From Nocardioides sp. YR527 (lineage in GTDB: Bacteria; Actinomycetota; Actinomycetes; Propionibacteriales; Nocardioidaceae): a stretch of DNA of 64,000 nt. The position numbers were made by a program, and so were the translations under genes. The notes under the pieces were generated by a model that saw only the letters and a program-made list of their open reading frames with translations, did not search any database and had not been told where the DNA came from. The stretch lies in NCBI RefSeq assembly GCF_900101045.1, contig NZ_FNFN01000003.1:558001-622000 (forward strand), read 5' to 3'. Numbering within the stretch: the first letter of the stretch is position 1; every line of letters starts with the position of its first letter. Positions 19,648-29,027 of this stretch are shown here, piece after piece.

Positions 19648-20316
19648 ATGTCAGATCAGTTCGGCTCCTTCGACAACCCCTACGGCGGCAAGCCGCCGTT
19701 CGAGGGGCAGGAGCCGCCGCCCCCGACGCCGTACGCGACACCCCAGCAGTACGCCGCGCCGCAGCCGACACAGCCGCAGCAGCCCCAGGGATGGGGCCAT
19801 GCGCCCCCGGCCTACGGTCAGTACGCGATGGGGCAGCAGCCCCCTGCGTACCTCCGCCCTCACTATCCGCAGCCCGATCCCGACACCCGTCCCGGGACGG
19901 TGGTCGCGGCGTCGGTGATGACGATCGTCGGGTCGGTGATCGCCCTGCTGATCGCGGTGTTCATGGTGCCGACGGGGATCGCCGACTACAACGACCCGAC
20001 GTCCTCGGACAAGGGCGTGACGCTGTGGATGGTGATCTGGTTCGCCGTCTGCGGCGTGCTCAGCCTGGTCGCGATCCCGCTCGGGATCATGGTGCTGTTC
20101 CGCTCCAAGGTGGCCCGGATCCTGCTCACCGTGGTCGGCTCGGTCGCCGCGCTGCTCTCGCTCCTCACGGTGCTCTACCCCGCGCTGATCATCGCCGCGC
20201 TGGTGATGCTGTACGCAGGCAGGGCAGGAAACTGGTTCGCCCGGAGGAAGCCCGTCGACCCGTTGCAGCCGCCGGCGGTGCCGGGCATGACACCGCCGAC
20301 CCACCAGCAGTTCTAG
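19648..20316 (+). CDS. Pro/Gln-rich tail-type membrane protein
   Basis: This is a 222-residue protein. Residues 1-80 are a disordered Pro/Gln/Tyr-rich region (for example PPPPTPYATPQQYAAPQ), and the rest has four spans at about 84-106, 126-148, 152-170 and 173-190. Such N-terminal tails are common on actinobacterial membrane proteins of unknown role. TAGGCT at 19635-19640 lies seven bases before the ATG, which indicates a leaderless start. Its TAG stop shares the CTAG at 20313-20316 with the stop of the convergent DedA gene. Confidence 0.7.
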   Translation: MSDQFGSFDNPYGGKPPFEGQEPPPPTPYATPQQYAAPQPTQPQQPQGWGHAPPAYGQYAMGQQPPAYLRPHYPQPDPDTRPGTVVAASVMTIVGSVIALLIAVFMVPTGIADYNDPTSSDKGVTLWMVIWFAVCGVLSLVAIPLGIMVLFRSKVARILLTVVGSVAALLSLLTVLYPALIIAALVMLYAGRAGNWFARRKPVDPLQPPAVPGMTPPTHQQF

Positions 20317-20987
20317 GAGACGAGCGAGTCGTCCTTGGCGCCGTTGTCGGATCCGCGGACGATCTTGTAGATGCGAAGGCCGACCCAGGCCACCACGGCG
20401 ACGGCCACGACCACGATGACGATGTTCTGGAAGCGGCCGACGATCGGCTCGACCTTCTCCCAGTTGTCGCCGAGCTGGTAGCCGGCGACGACGAAGATGG
20501 TGTTCCAGATCGCGGAGCCGACGGTGGTCAGGAGCAGGAACTTCCAGATCGGCATCCGGGTGACCCCGGCGGGCACTGAGATCAGCGACCGGAAGATCGG
20601 GATGAAGCGGCCGAAGAAGACCGTCCAGGCGCCGTACTTCTCGAAGAACGCCTCGGTCTTCTCCAGGTCGGAGGTCTTGACCAGCGGCAGCTTCTCGCCG
20701 ATCCAGTAGACCCGCTCCCGGCCGATCAGCGCACCGATGAGGTAGAGCGCGAGCGCGCCGACGATCGAGCCGAGGGTGGTCCAGATCAGCGCCTCGGCGA
20801 TCGTGAACCGGCCCTGGGCGGCGGTGAAGCCGGCCAGCGGCAGGATGATCTCGGAGGGCAGCGGCGGGAAGAGGTTCTCCAGCGCGATGCCGAGCCCCGC
20901 ACCCACCGGTCCGAGCTTGTCCATCAGGTCGACCGCCCAGCCGGCGACGCCGGTGAGCTCCTCGGGCTGCGTGGCGGTGAGGATCAT
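20313..20987 (-). CDS. DedA family membrane protein
   Basis: This 224-residue membrane protein has the DedA hallmarks: ENLFPPLPSE near residue 37, the amphipathic FFEKYGAWTVFFGRFIP segment, and SVPAGVTRMP near residue 145. There are about five hydrophobic stretches. DedA proteins are lipid carriers; some flip undecaprenyl phosphate or phosphatidylethanolamine. A GAAGAGAG ribosome site lies four bases before the ATG. A DedA gene near pyrE and fba is also seen in M. tuberculosis (Rv0364). The substrate is not known. Confidence 0.88.
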   Translation of the reverse strand: MILTATQPEELTGVAGWAVDLMDKLGPVGAGLGIALENLFPPLPSEIILPLAGFTAAQGRFTIAEALIWTTLGSIVGALALYLIGALIGRERVYWIGEKLPLVKTSDLEKTEAFFEKYGAWTVFFGRFIPIFRSLISVPAGVTRMPIWKFLLLTTVGSAIWNTIFVVAGYQLGDNWEKVEPIVGRFQNIVIVVVAVAVVAWVGLRIYKIVRGSDNGAKDDSLVS

Positions 20988-21051
20988 GAGGCTCTCTTCG
21001 AAATCGGTTGGGAAGGGCGGCGGAAGCCTAGCGACCCAGGATGTGAATCCC

Positions 21052-21588
21052 CTAGGAGGCCGCGCTGACCGCGTCGAGCTCGGCCCGGGTCAGCACGGAT
21101 CGGATCTCCAGCGAGACATCGCGCAGGGACTCACCGGGTGCGGGCGACCGGTCGATCGCACACACCACAGTGTCCACGATCGCACCAAGCGGGCGGAGCG
21201 CGTTGACAGCGTCGCGTACGGCACCACCGGAGGTGATCACGTCCTCGATCAGCGTCACCCGCTTGCCGTCGAAGGAGGGACCCTCGGCGAGCTTGGCGGT
21301 GCCGTACTCCTTCGCCTTCTTCCGGATGAAGATCGCCGGGATGCCGGTCTTGGCCGACACCATGGTCACGATCGGGATGCCACCGAGCTCGAGGCCGCCG
21401 AGCAGCTCGGTGCCCTCGGGCAGCAGCTCGACCATCCGCGCCGCGACCCGGTCCAGGAGCGCGGGGTCGGCCTCGAAGAGGTACTTGTCGAAGTAGGTGT
21501 CGCTGACCTGCCCCGAGCGGAGCGTGAACTCCCCGTGCAGGCGGCAGGTGGCGTCGATGTCGGCGGCGAGGGCAGCGTCAGTTGTCAC
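21052..21588 (-). CDS. pyrE: Orotate phosphoribosyltransferase
   Basis: This 178-residue enzyme joins orotate to PRPP to give OMP in pyrimidine synthesis. The PRPP-binding motif VTLIEDVITSGGAV and the RKKAKEYGT loop are present. The length is normal for actinobacterial PyrE. GTG at 21588 is chosen over an earlier ATG because TAGGCT lies exactly seven bases upstream, which marks a leaderless start, and because the family starts there. That -10 box overlaps the -10 of the divergent aminotransferase almost completely. Confidence 0.92.
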   Translation of the reverse strand: MTTDAALAADIDATCRLHGEFTLRSGQVSDTYFDKYLFEADPALLDRVAARMVELLPEGTELLGGLELGGIPIVTMVSAKTGIPAIFIRKKAKEYGTAKLAEGPSFDGKRVTLIEDVITSGGAVRDAVNALRPLGAIVDTVVCAIDRSPAPGESLRDVSLEIRSVLTRAELDAVSAAS

Positions 21589-21594
21589 GATCAA

Positions 21595-21601
21595 TAGCCT
21601 A
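21595..21601. promoter_or_regulatory. Shared -10 element of two divergent leaderless promoters
   Basis: The heptamer TAGCCTA contains TAGCCT read rightward (21595-21600), seven bases before the aminotransferase ATG at 21608. It also contains TAGGCT read leftward (21601-21596), seven bases before the pyrE GTG at 21588. The two start codons are only 19 bases apart, so there is no room for untranslated leaders. Confidence 0.7.
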
Positions 21602-21607
21602 AGTCTT

Positions 21608-22774
21608 ATGACTGCGCGACGACTCCACGGCATCCCGCCGACGATCTTCTCCGAGATGTCGGCACTGGCCGTCGCCACCGGCGCGGTCAACCTCGGTCAG
21701 GGCTTCCCCGACGTCGACGGCCCCGACGAGATCATCCGGCAGGCCGTCAAGGCGCTGGAGAGCGGACGGAACCAGTACGCCCCGGGCCCCGGCATCCCGG
21801 CGCTGCGCGAGGCCGTCGCCGCCCACCAGCAACGCCACTACGGCCTCACCTTCGACCCCGCGCGCGAGGTCGCGGTGACCACCGGCGCGACCGAGGGGAT
21901 CGCGGCCGCGATCCTCGCGCTGGTCGACCCGGGGGACGAGGTGATCCTCGTCGAGCCCTATTACGACAGCTACCCGGCCATGGTGCAGTTCGCCGGCGGC
22001 GTACGTCGCCCGGTGACGCTCAGCCTGGACCCGGAAGCACCCGGCGGGAGACTGCCGCGCGCGGCCCTCGAGGCGGCCGCCTCGGCGAAGACCAAGGTGC
22101 TCGTCCTCAACTCCCCGCACAACCCGACCGGCACCGTGCTCACCCGCGAGGAGCTCGAGACGGTCGCCGCCTTCGCCCGGGACCATGACCTGACCGTGGT
22201 CTCGGACGAGGTCTATGAGCACCTCACCTTCGACGAGACCCCGCACATCCCCATCGCCACCCTCGAAGGGATGCGCGAGCGCACCCTGACCCTGTCGAGC
22301 ATCGGCAAGTCGTACTCCTTCACCGGCTGGAAGGTCGGCTGGGCGACCGGTCCCGAGCACCTGGTCCAGGCGCTGCTCGGTGCCAAGCAGTGGCTGACGT
22401 TCACCTCCGGTGCCCCGCTGCAGCCCGCCGCCGCGTACGCGCTCGAGCATCTCGACCACTGGCCCAAGGAGCTCGCCCTCGATCTGCAGGGGCGACGCGA
22501 CCTGCTCTGTGACGGGCTGAAGGAGATCGGGCTGGACGTGACGATCCCGGAGGGCACCTACTTCGCCGTCTCCGACATCACCGACCTCGGCTGGGCCGAC
22601 GGGCTCGAGTTCTGCCGGTCGCTGCCCGAGCGGGCCGGGGTCGTGGCCATCCCGCTCCAGGGGTTCTACGACACCGACGCCGGCAGACACCTGGTCAGGT
22701 GGACCTTCACGAAGCAGCGCGAGGTGATCGAGGAGGCCCTGGAGCGACTCGGTGAAGGGCGTCTGAGGCGCTAG
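21608..22774 (+). CDS. Class I/II PLP aminotransferase, DapC-like
   Basis: This is a 388-residue PLP enzyme. The Schiff-base lysine is K234 in SSIGKSYSFTGWKVGW; the NSPHNPTG motif and the VVSDEVYEH segment that contacts PLP are present. The N-terminal AVNLGQGFPD and the overall pattern are close to M. tuberculosis Rv0858c (DapC, N-succinyldiaminopimelate aminotransferase) and to kynurenine/glutamine transaminases, so the exact substrate is open. The ATG follows TAGCCT by seven bases. Its TAG stop shares CTAG (22771-22774) with the convergent DedA gene. Confidence 0.88.
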   Translation: MTARRLHGIPPTIFSEMSALAVATGAVNLGQGFPDVDGPDEIIRQAVKALESGRNQYAPGPGIPALREAVAAHQQRHYGLTFDPAREVAVTTGATEGIAAAILALVDPGDEVILVEPYYDSYPAMVQFAGGVRRPVTLSLDPEAPGGRLPRAALEAAASAKTKVLVLNSPHNPTGTVLTREELETVAAFARDHDLTVVSDEVYEHLTFDETPHIPIATLEGMRERTLTLSSIGKSYSFTGWKVGWATGPEHLVQALLGAKQWLTFTSGAPLQPAAAYALEHLDHWPKELALDLQGRRDLLCDGLKEIGLDVTIPEGTYFAVSDITDLGWADGLEFCRSLPERAGVVAIPLQGFYDTDAGRHLVRWTFTKQREVIEEALERLGEGRLRR

Positions 22775-23580
22775 TGGTCGGCCCGGCGGTCCGCCCGGCG
22801 GTCGGACTCGTCGTCCGCGGGGGTGCGCGGTCGGACCGCCAGACCCATGATGTCGCGGTCCGGGTGGCCGTCCTGGTCGAGATCGCGGGCCAGCCTCGAC
22901 GCGGTGCGTCGCCGACGCCACCACTCCACCATTGCGGGTGCGAACGCGAGCGCGAAGAGCAGCAGGATCAGGTAGTCGATGTTGTCGGCCAGCCAGGGCC
23001 AGCGGGATCCGACGAAGAAGCCGAACAGCGTCACCGCGAGCACCCACAGCACGCCGCCGACGAGGCTCCAGAAGTAGAACCGCCGCCGGTCCATGTGGGT
23101 GACGCCGGCGACGACGGTGACATAGGTGCGTACGAAGGCGATGAACCGGCCGATCACCAGCGCCTTGTTGCCGTGCTTGTCGAAGAACTCCCGGGTCTGG
23201 TCGAAATGCCGCTTTTTGATGAACCGGCCGTCGCGTTCATAGAGCCGCGGACCGATCTTGCGGCCGATCTCATAGCCGGTCACGTTGCCGGCGAATGCCG
23301 CCACGACGAAGAAGAGCATCGCGATCACGATCTCGACGCCGGGTGGCCCGGGAAAGATGTCGATCTTGCCGGTCGCGATGAAGATTCCGAGCGCGATCAG
23401 CAGGCTGTCACCGGGAAGGAACGGGAAGAAGAGACCGCACTCGATGAAGATGATGATCAGGCTGATCCAGAAGAGCGGCTCGCCGAACGTGGCCAGTAGA
23501 AAATCCGGACTCATCCATTCCAAACCGGCCACCATCGGCGCAAAAGTTCCCGCCCCTGTCACGGTCCCTACGGTACCCAT
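22771..23580 (-). CDS. Second DedA family membrane protein
   Basis: This is a 269-residue protein if started at ATG 23580; the frame is open to 23631, and ATG 23514 is a third option. Motifs are FIECGLFFPFLPGDSLL, the GRFIAFVRTYVTVVAG segment and MDRRRF, which differ from the copy at 20313 and suggest a different DedA subgroup. A charged Arg/Asp-rich cytoplasmic tail of about 60 residues follows the last span. The chosen start avoids overlap with the divergent methylase at 23619. Role: membrane lipid carrier, substrate unknown. Confidence 0.83.
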   Translation of the reverse strand: MGTVGTVTGAGTFAPMVAGLEWMSPDFLLATFGEPLFWISLIIIFIECGLFFPFLPGDSLLIALGIFIATGKIDIFPGPPGVEIVIAMLFFVVAAFAGNVTGYEIGRKIGPRLYERDGRFIKKRHFDQTREFFDKHGNKALVIGRFIAFVRTYVTVVAGVTHMDRRRFYFWSLVGGVLWVLAVTLFGFFVGSRWPWLADNIDYLILLLFALAFAPAMVEWWRRRRTASRLARDLDQDGHPDRDIMGLAVRPRTPADDESDRRADRRADH

Positions 23581-23618
23581 AGGTAACAACTCTTGTTGTC
23601 GAATATTCTTATCGGCCG

Positions 23619-24308
23619 ATGAACGAGACACGACCGTCCGAGGACGATTCCCGCGCGCCGTACGACCCGATGCCCCATGGGCAGCCGGAGGTCGGCCTGG
23701 GTCCGTGGCAAGGTGAATGGCCCGAGGGAGAGCACTGGGACCCTGAGCTGTTGGCCAACGGCGACCGCCGCAACGTGGTCGACCGTTACCGATATTGGTC
23801 CCTGGAAGCGATCGTCAAAGACCTCGACCAGCGCCGCCACGGCTTCCACGTCGCGATCGAGAACTGGCAGCACGACTTCAACATCGGCACCATCGTCCGC
23901 ACCGCCAACGCCTTCCTCGCCGCCGAGGTGCACATCGTCGGCAACCGCCGCTGGAACCGCCGTGGTGCGATGGTCACCGACCGCTACCAGCACGTCCACC
24001 ATCACCCGGACGTGCCCGCGCTCGCCGCCTACCTGCACGAACGGGACGTACGCCTCCTCGGCATCGACAACCTGCCCGGCTCGCTCCACCTGGAGACGAT
24101 GTCGCTTCCCCGGAAGGTCTGTTTCCTGTTCGGCCAGGAGGGCCCAGGCCTGTCCGAGCAGGCTCGCGAGAGCGTCGACGGCACCTTCTCGATCGCCCAG
24201 TTCGGCTCGACGCGGTCGATCAACGCCTCCGCGGCCGCAGCGATCGCGATGCACTCCTGGGTCGTCCAGCACGCCGACCTGTCCTCCGAGGACGCCTGGC
24301 GCGGCTGA
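23619..24308 (+). CDS. SPOUT (TrmH/SpoU) RNA methyltransferase
   Basis: This 229-residue protein is a 2'-O-ribose methyltransferase of the SPOUT class. Motif 1 is NIGTIVRTANAF, motif 2 LFGQEGPGLS, and motif 3 QFGSTRSINASAAAAIAMHSW without its last residues; these form the knotted SAM site. The N-terminal 50 residues are a polar extension. The related gene Rv0380c occupies a similar place near pyrE in M. tuberculosis. Whether the target is tRNA or rRNA cannot be read from sequence. A strong hairpin follows. Confidence 0.88.
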   Translation: MNETRPSEDDSRAPYDPMPHGQPEVGLGPWQGEWPEGEHWDPELLANGDRRNVVDRYRYWSLEAIVKDLDQRRHGFHVAIENWQHDFNIGTIVRTANAFLAAEVHIVGNRRWNRRGAMVTDRYQHVHHHPDVPALAAYLHERDVRLLGIDNLPGSLHLETMSLPRKVCFLFGQEGPGLSEQARESVDGTFSIAQFGSTRSINASAAAAIAMHSWVVQHADLSSEDAWRG

Positions 24309-24325
24309 CCGGAGCAGCTGAAACG

Positions 24326-24363
24326 CGTCGATCCCCCGGGGTTGCACCCCCGGGGGATCGACG
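24326..24363. terminator. Bidirectional hairpin between convergent genes
   Basis: Perfect 16-bp arms CGTCGATCCCCCGGGG and CCCCGGGGGATCGACG enclose the loop TTGCAC. It lies between the methylase stop (24308) and the stop of the leftward septum-type gene (24383), so it can end both transcripts. Confidence 0.8.
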
Positions 24364-24382
24364 TATCAGACCGGTCAGCGGT

Positions 24383-25159
24383 TCAGCTGGTGGTCCGTGC
24401 GTAGCAGACGACCCAGCGGTCGCCGGTCTGCCACTCGTACCTGGTCGGCGTGCTGTAGGCCCTGGTCCGGCTCGGGCAGTTGGCGCCGACGGCCCGCTCG
24501 AACGCGGCCTGGGTCGGGTAGGTCGTCCCCGCCTTCTTGAAGGCCGAGATCGACTTGTAGGTGTGCGAGCTCAGGCACGAGTACGGCCCCGCGAACTTCG
24601 CGCTCAGGCAGCCACGGGTCCGCTGGGTGAGCGATACGCCCTCGAGGAATCGAGCTCGGTTGGTCGGCAGGTTCTTGAGGGTGTCCTTGCCCGGGAGCAC
24701 GACGTCACAACGGAACCAGCGCTGGCCGGCCTTGAACTGCTCGACAGTCGGCACGAAGAACGCGAAGGCGTACGCCGACTGGTTCCGCTTCGAGTAGGTG
24801 CTGCCCAGCTTGCCCCGGAGTGCACGGATGCAGGTCTTGGAGATGTGAGAGAAGCTGGCCTCGCGGGTGATGGACGCCTCGGTGCGCGTCGTACCGGCGA
24901 CGAGGGTGCCCAGTGCGATGGTCTTCGCGGTGTGCGCGCTGCTGCACGAGACCTTCTTGCCGGTCTGGGACCAACCAGCGTAGGCGGTCCAGCCGTAGTT
25001 GTAGCAGGTGCCGACCGTGGGCTTGGGCGGCACTGCCGCGTCGGCCTTGGTGGCGGTGAGTCCGATGAGGGAGAAGACGCCGATGACGAGCCCGAGGATC
25101 AGGGCAGCCGTCATGGGCTTCTGCGCAGGCGCGAGCGCGCCGGCACGAAGACGAGACAT
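24383..25159 (-). CDS. Septum formation-type exported protein
   Basis: This 258-residue protein has a signal or anchor segment at about 17-38 (ALILGLVIGVFSLIGL) ending in ADAA, and a Cys-rich outer domain. Repeated C(Y/L)-...-W-type units and paired cysteines (GTCYNYGW, KKVSCSSAHT, GCLSAKF, YSCLSSHT) match the septum-formation domain found in actinobacterial secreted proteins. ATG at 25159 is chosen because the signal peptide begins there; upstream residues to 25201 are not needed. The 209-base gap upstream holds a GTAAAGCGGTTAC motif and AT-rich promoter-like sequence. Confidence 0.7.
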   Translation of the reverse strand: MSRLRAGALAPAQKPMTAALILGLVIGVFSLIGLTATKADAAVPPKPTVGTCYNYGWTAYAGWSQTGKKVSCSSAHTAKTIALGTLVAGTTRTEASITREASFSHISKTCIRALRGKLGSTYSKRNQSAYAFAFFVPTVEQFKAGQRWFRCDVVLPGKDTLKNLPTNRARFLEGVSLTQRTRGCLSAKFAGPYSCLSSHTYKSISAFKKAGTTYPTQAAFERAVGANCPSRTRAYSTPTRYEWQTGDRWVVCYARTTS

Positions 25160-25368
25160 GATCGTGCTTTCGAATGAGTGGGATGTGGCGGGCTGAATCA
25201 TCGCAGCGCGATGCCGGGCGGGGCATAGTCAATTCGGGTGGTTGTAAAGCGGTTACGCCCCGGTGTCCTCCGCGAAAACACGATCCGCTAAAGTTAACCC
25301 CGGGTCGCCCGGATGTGCCCCTTTTCAGGGTGCGTGGCCTCGGGGCCGGGCGGCAGCGGGGGCTCTTT

Positions 25369-25932
25369 TCAGGGCCTCGCGATCCGATAGCGGATCTGCA
25401 CCTGCTCGCCGGTCTGCAAGACGTCGATGACGCTCATCCTCTTGCTGGTGATCCGGCGGGGCAGCAGTGGCGCTCCGGCGCCGAGGGTGACCGGGCAGAT
25501 CCCGGCGACGACCTCGTCGAGCAGTCCGGCATCGTCGAACTGGCCGACCAGGTCGCCACCGCCAACGAGCCAGATCCCGCCGTCGACGGTGGTCGCGATC
25601 TCGTCGTAGACGGGCTTCACGTCGCCCTGGACGAAGCGGACCTGCGTGCCCTGGACCTCCGGCAGGTCGGTCGCGTGCGTGAAGACCCAGACCGGCCGCT
25701 CGTCGTAGTACTCCCGCCACTTCTCCGGCCCGGTCAGCATCTCCGGATCGTGGTCGATCATCCAGCGGTACGTCGTGCCGCCCATCACCAGCGCCGCCGA
25801 CTCCGCCATCAGCCGCCCCCAGGAGCTCTCGTCGTCGCCGTGCGGCGTCTCGAAGAGCCACTCCAGCGAGCCGTTCTCATCGGCGATGTAGCCGTCGAGC
25901 GAGGTTGCGGTGAAGTACGTGACCTTGGGCAT
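25369..25932 (-). CDS. Dihydrofolate reductase / RibD C-terminal family protein
   Basis: This is a 187-residue protein with the RibD-C fold: KVTYFTATSLDGYIAD at the N-terminus, an ALVMGGTTYRWM segment, and IWLVGGGDLVGQF before the C-terminal strand. These residues bind NADPH in DHFR and RibD. Stand-alone members in actinobacteria usually have unknown substrates. The start at 25932 follows TAGCGT by seven bases, a leaderless pattern. It lies just downstream of the sigma factor gene in the same direction, with a 58-base gap. Confidence 0.82.
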   Translation of the reverse strand: MPKVTYFTATSLDGYIADENGSLEWLFETPHGDDESSWGRLMAESAALVMGGTTYRWMIDHDPEMLTGPEKWREYYDERPVWVFTHATDLPEVQGTQVRFVQGDVKPVYDEIATTVDGGIWLVGGGDLVGQFDDAGLLDEVVAGICPVTLGAGAPLLPRRITSKRMSVIDVLQTGEQVQIRYRIARP

Positions 25933-25990
25933 GCCCCCGACGCTAGGTGCGTCAGGGGCATGCCCGCCCGACCGTTCTTGCTCTCTCCGG

Positions 25991-26482
25991 CTAGGCCCGG
26001 GAGGCGTCCCCCGACTCCAGGCAGGCACGCAACGCCGTCAGGCCGCGGGAGGAGTGACTCTTCACGGTCCCTTCACTGATCCGCAGCTCTCGCGCGGTCT
26101 CGGCGACCGACAGCTGCAGCCAGTGACGCAGGACGACCACCTTGCGCTGCATCTCCGGCAGCGCCTGGAGCGCGTCGAAGAGCTCGGAGCGCTCCTCGAC
26201 CTGCACCGCGGGGCCCGGCCGCTCGGGCAGATCGCCCGACCGCTCCCGCTTCCACCACGGCCGCCGGGTCTGGTCGATGTGGGCGCGGACCAGGATCGTC
26301 CGGACGTACGCCTCCTCCGACCCGGGCTCCACCCGGCGCCAGGCGGCGTAGAGCTTCAGCAGGGACGTCTGCACCAGGTCGTCCGCCCGGTGCCAGTCGC
26401 CGCACAAGGCAAAGGCGGTACGCAGCAGGTGCGGGCGTCGTGCGGCGACGAACCCGGAGAATGCCTCATCGTGCGCGCTCAC
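25991..26482 (-). CDS. SigE-family RNA polymerase sigma factor (ECF)
   Basis: This 163-residue extracytoplasmic-function sigma factor has region 2 at about 8-80 (LLRTAFALCGDWHRADDLVQ) and region 4 at about 105-155, with the HTH SVAETARELRISEGTVKSHS. It belongs to the actinobacterial SigE family. It starts with GTG, which overlaps the stop of the upstream membrane protein as GTGA, so the two are coupled. The target promoters are unknown. Confidence 0.9.
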   Translation of the reverse strand: MSAHDEAFSGFVAARRPHLLRTAFALCGDWHRADDLVQTSLLKLYAAWRRVEPGSEEAYVRTILVRAHIDQTRRPWWKRERSGDLPERPGPAVQVEERSELFDALQALPEMQRKVVVLRHWLQLSVAETARELRISEGTVKSHSSRGLTALRACLESGDASRA

Positions 26483-27642
26483 GGGAACAACGACCTTCCG
26501 CCGCCGGACTCGTCTGTCTCGGTGGCCCTGACGATGGCCACCACCTCCTCGAGGGAGCGTGCGCCGCGGTCCTCGGATCGAGGTTCGTCCGCCACCTCGA
26601 TGGTGTAGACGAGGGTGAGGCCATCCTTCTCGCGAGCGATGGCGACCTGTTCCTTCCCCTTGACGGTGATCCGAGCGGCCGCGGACCGCGTGGCGCCCTC
26701 GGCGAACCTCTCACCGAGATCAGGGTCGGCGACCTGCTCGAGGATCTCCACGCCGTCCTCGGCCGGGACCAGCTCCGATCCGTCTCCGAACTCGACCGCC
26801 TCGGACATGCTCGCGCTGTAGCCGCCCGTCGACGCGGCCATCTCCCGGTCGTACCGCTCCTTCTCGTGAGCGAGGTATCCGTCGATGGTCTGCCCCGGAG
26901 CGGCGTACGCCACCCCGTAGCCCTCACCGCCGCCGCCGCTCTTCGGCCGGTCGCCGTTGAAGAGGATCCACACCTCCATGCCCTCGCGCTCGGCTACGGC
27001 TGCGTCCGAGTCCCAGGGCAGGTCATAGTCGAGCGGGTTGTCGATCTCGCGCGTGACCGTCCAGCCGTCGCCGACCTTGATCGACCCACCAACGGACCAT
27101 CTGGGCTCCACGTGGTGCGCGGCCACGTCCTCGGCCCATTCGCTGAGGTTCTTCCCGTTGGTTTGAGCCGCGTCGGCGTAGGCGATCTCGGTCGGGTTCA
27201 TGAAGTTCGCGTAGATCGTCTTCTCCCCGTTGGTCGCGGCGAGGAACAGCTGCGAATAGTCGTGTCCAAGGAGTCGGCGGATCTCCTTCCGCTCGATCCG
27301 GCCGGTCTCCTCCCAGCCGTCCTGGAGCGTGACCTCGTTCGTGTCGAAGTCGTACCGGAGAGGGGAGGCATCGCTCAACGGCGGCTGTGTCGGATAGACG
27401 TCGGGTGCCTCGCCGCCCTCCGACTGGGTCGCGATCGGTGGGGTGGGTGCCGCCCGGTCGCGCCACGGCGCATACGCAGACCCCAGGCCGATCACAGCTG
27501 CGACGATGAGGGCCGCCCCGCCGGCGGCGAGAGCCTGCCTACGGCGTACGGCCTTCTTGCCCTCGGCCACCAGCGCAGCAGGATCGGTGGACCCGGGTGG
27601 GGGGTGCGGGATCGCCCGCTCGAGCGTGTCGTGCCAGTCCAT
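26479..27642 (-). CDS. Single-span membrane protein, probable partner of the sigma factor
   Basis: This is a 387-residue protein. ATG at 27642 has GGAGG six bases upstream, so the longer frame to 27732 was rejected. It has a short cytoplasmic N-terminus with an arginine cluster (VRRRQ), one span at about 38-56, and a large outer domain rich in Asp and Glu. It is translated just before the sigma factor. Membrane proteins coupled to SigE-family sigmas often act as anti-sigma factors or sensors, but no known anti-sigma motif (such as a zinc HxxxCxxC) is present. Confidence 0.75.
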   Translation of the reverse strand: MDWHDTLERAIPHPPPGSTDPAALVAEGKKAVRRRQALAAGGAALIVAAVIGLGSAYAPWRDRAAPTPPIATQSEGGEAPDVYPTQPPLSDASPLRYDFDTNEVTLQDGWEETGRIERKEIRRLLGHDYSQLFLAATNGEKTIYANFMNPTEIAYADAAQTNGKNLSEWAEDVAAHHVEPRWSVGGSIKVGDGWTVTREIDNPLDYDLPWDSDAAVAEREGMEVWILFNGDRPKSGGGGEGYGVAYAAPGQTIDGYLAHEKERYDREMAASTGGYSASMSEAVEFGDGSELVPAEDGVEILEQVADPDLGERFAEGATRSAAARITVKGKEQVAIAREKDGLTLVYTIEVADEPRSEDRGARSLEEVVAIVRATETDESGGGRSLFP

Positions 27643-27815
27643 GACGCCTCCAAGATCAGTCTTACCCGTGGATACGGATCCCCGGTGCGATCGGTTGTCA
27701 TCGCAGATCGATGGCCTTGATCGATCCAACACCGAGCGTTGGTAACGGGCAGTCGGGGGCGCATTACGCTGGCCACCAGCGCCCGGTCGACAACGGATCT
27801 CAAGGAGACCCCCAG

Positions 27816-28838
<1,023 letters not shown>

Positions 28839-29027
28839 ACGACACGCCGGGGATAGGCCAATGGTCCCGGTTCGGAAAACGTTGTGGCACACGGCATAGC
28901 AAACTCGGGCTTATGTCGTTGTGCCGGTCATTGGTAAAGCGATTCAATGCCCTAGCTGGACGGCGACCCACGGGTAACAAGGTCGGACCGTCCTTTCGGC
29001 GTTGATCTTGGGAGGGACATCCTCGGT

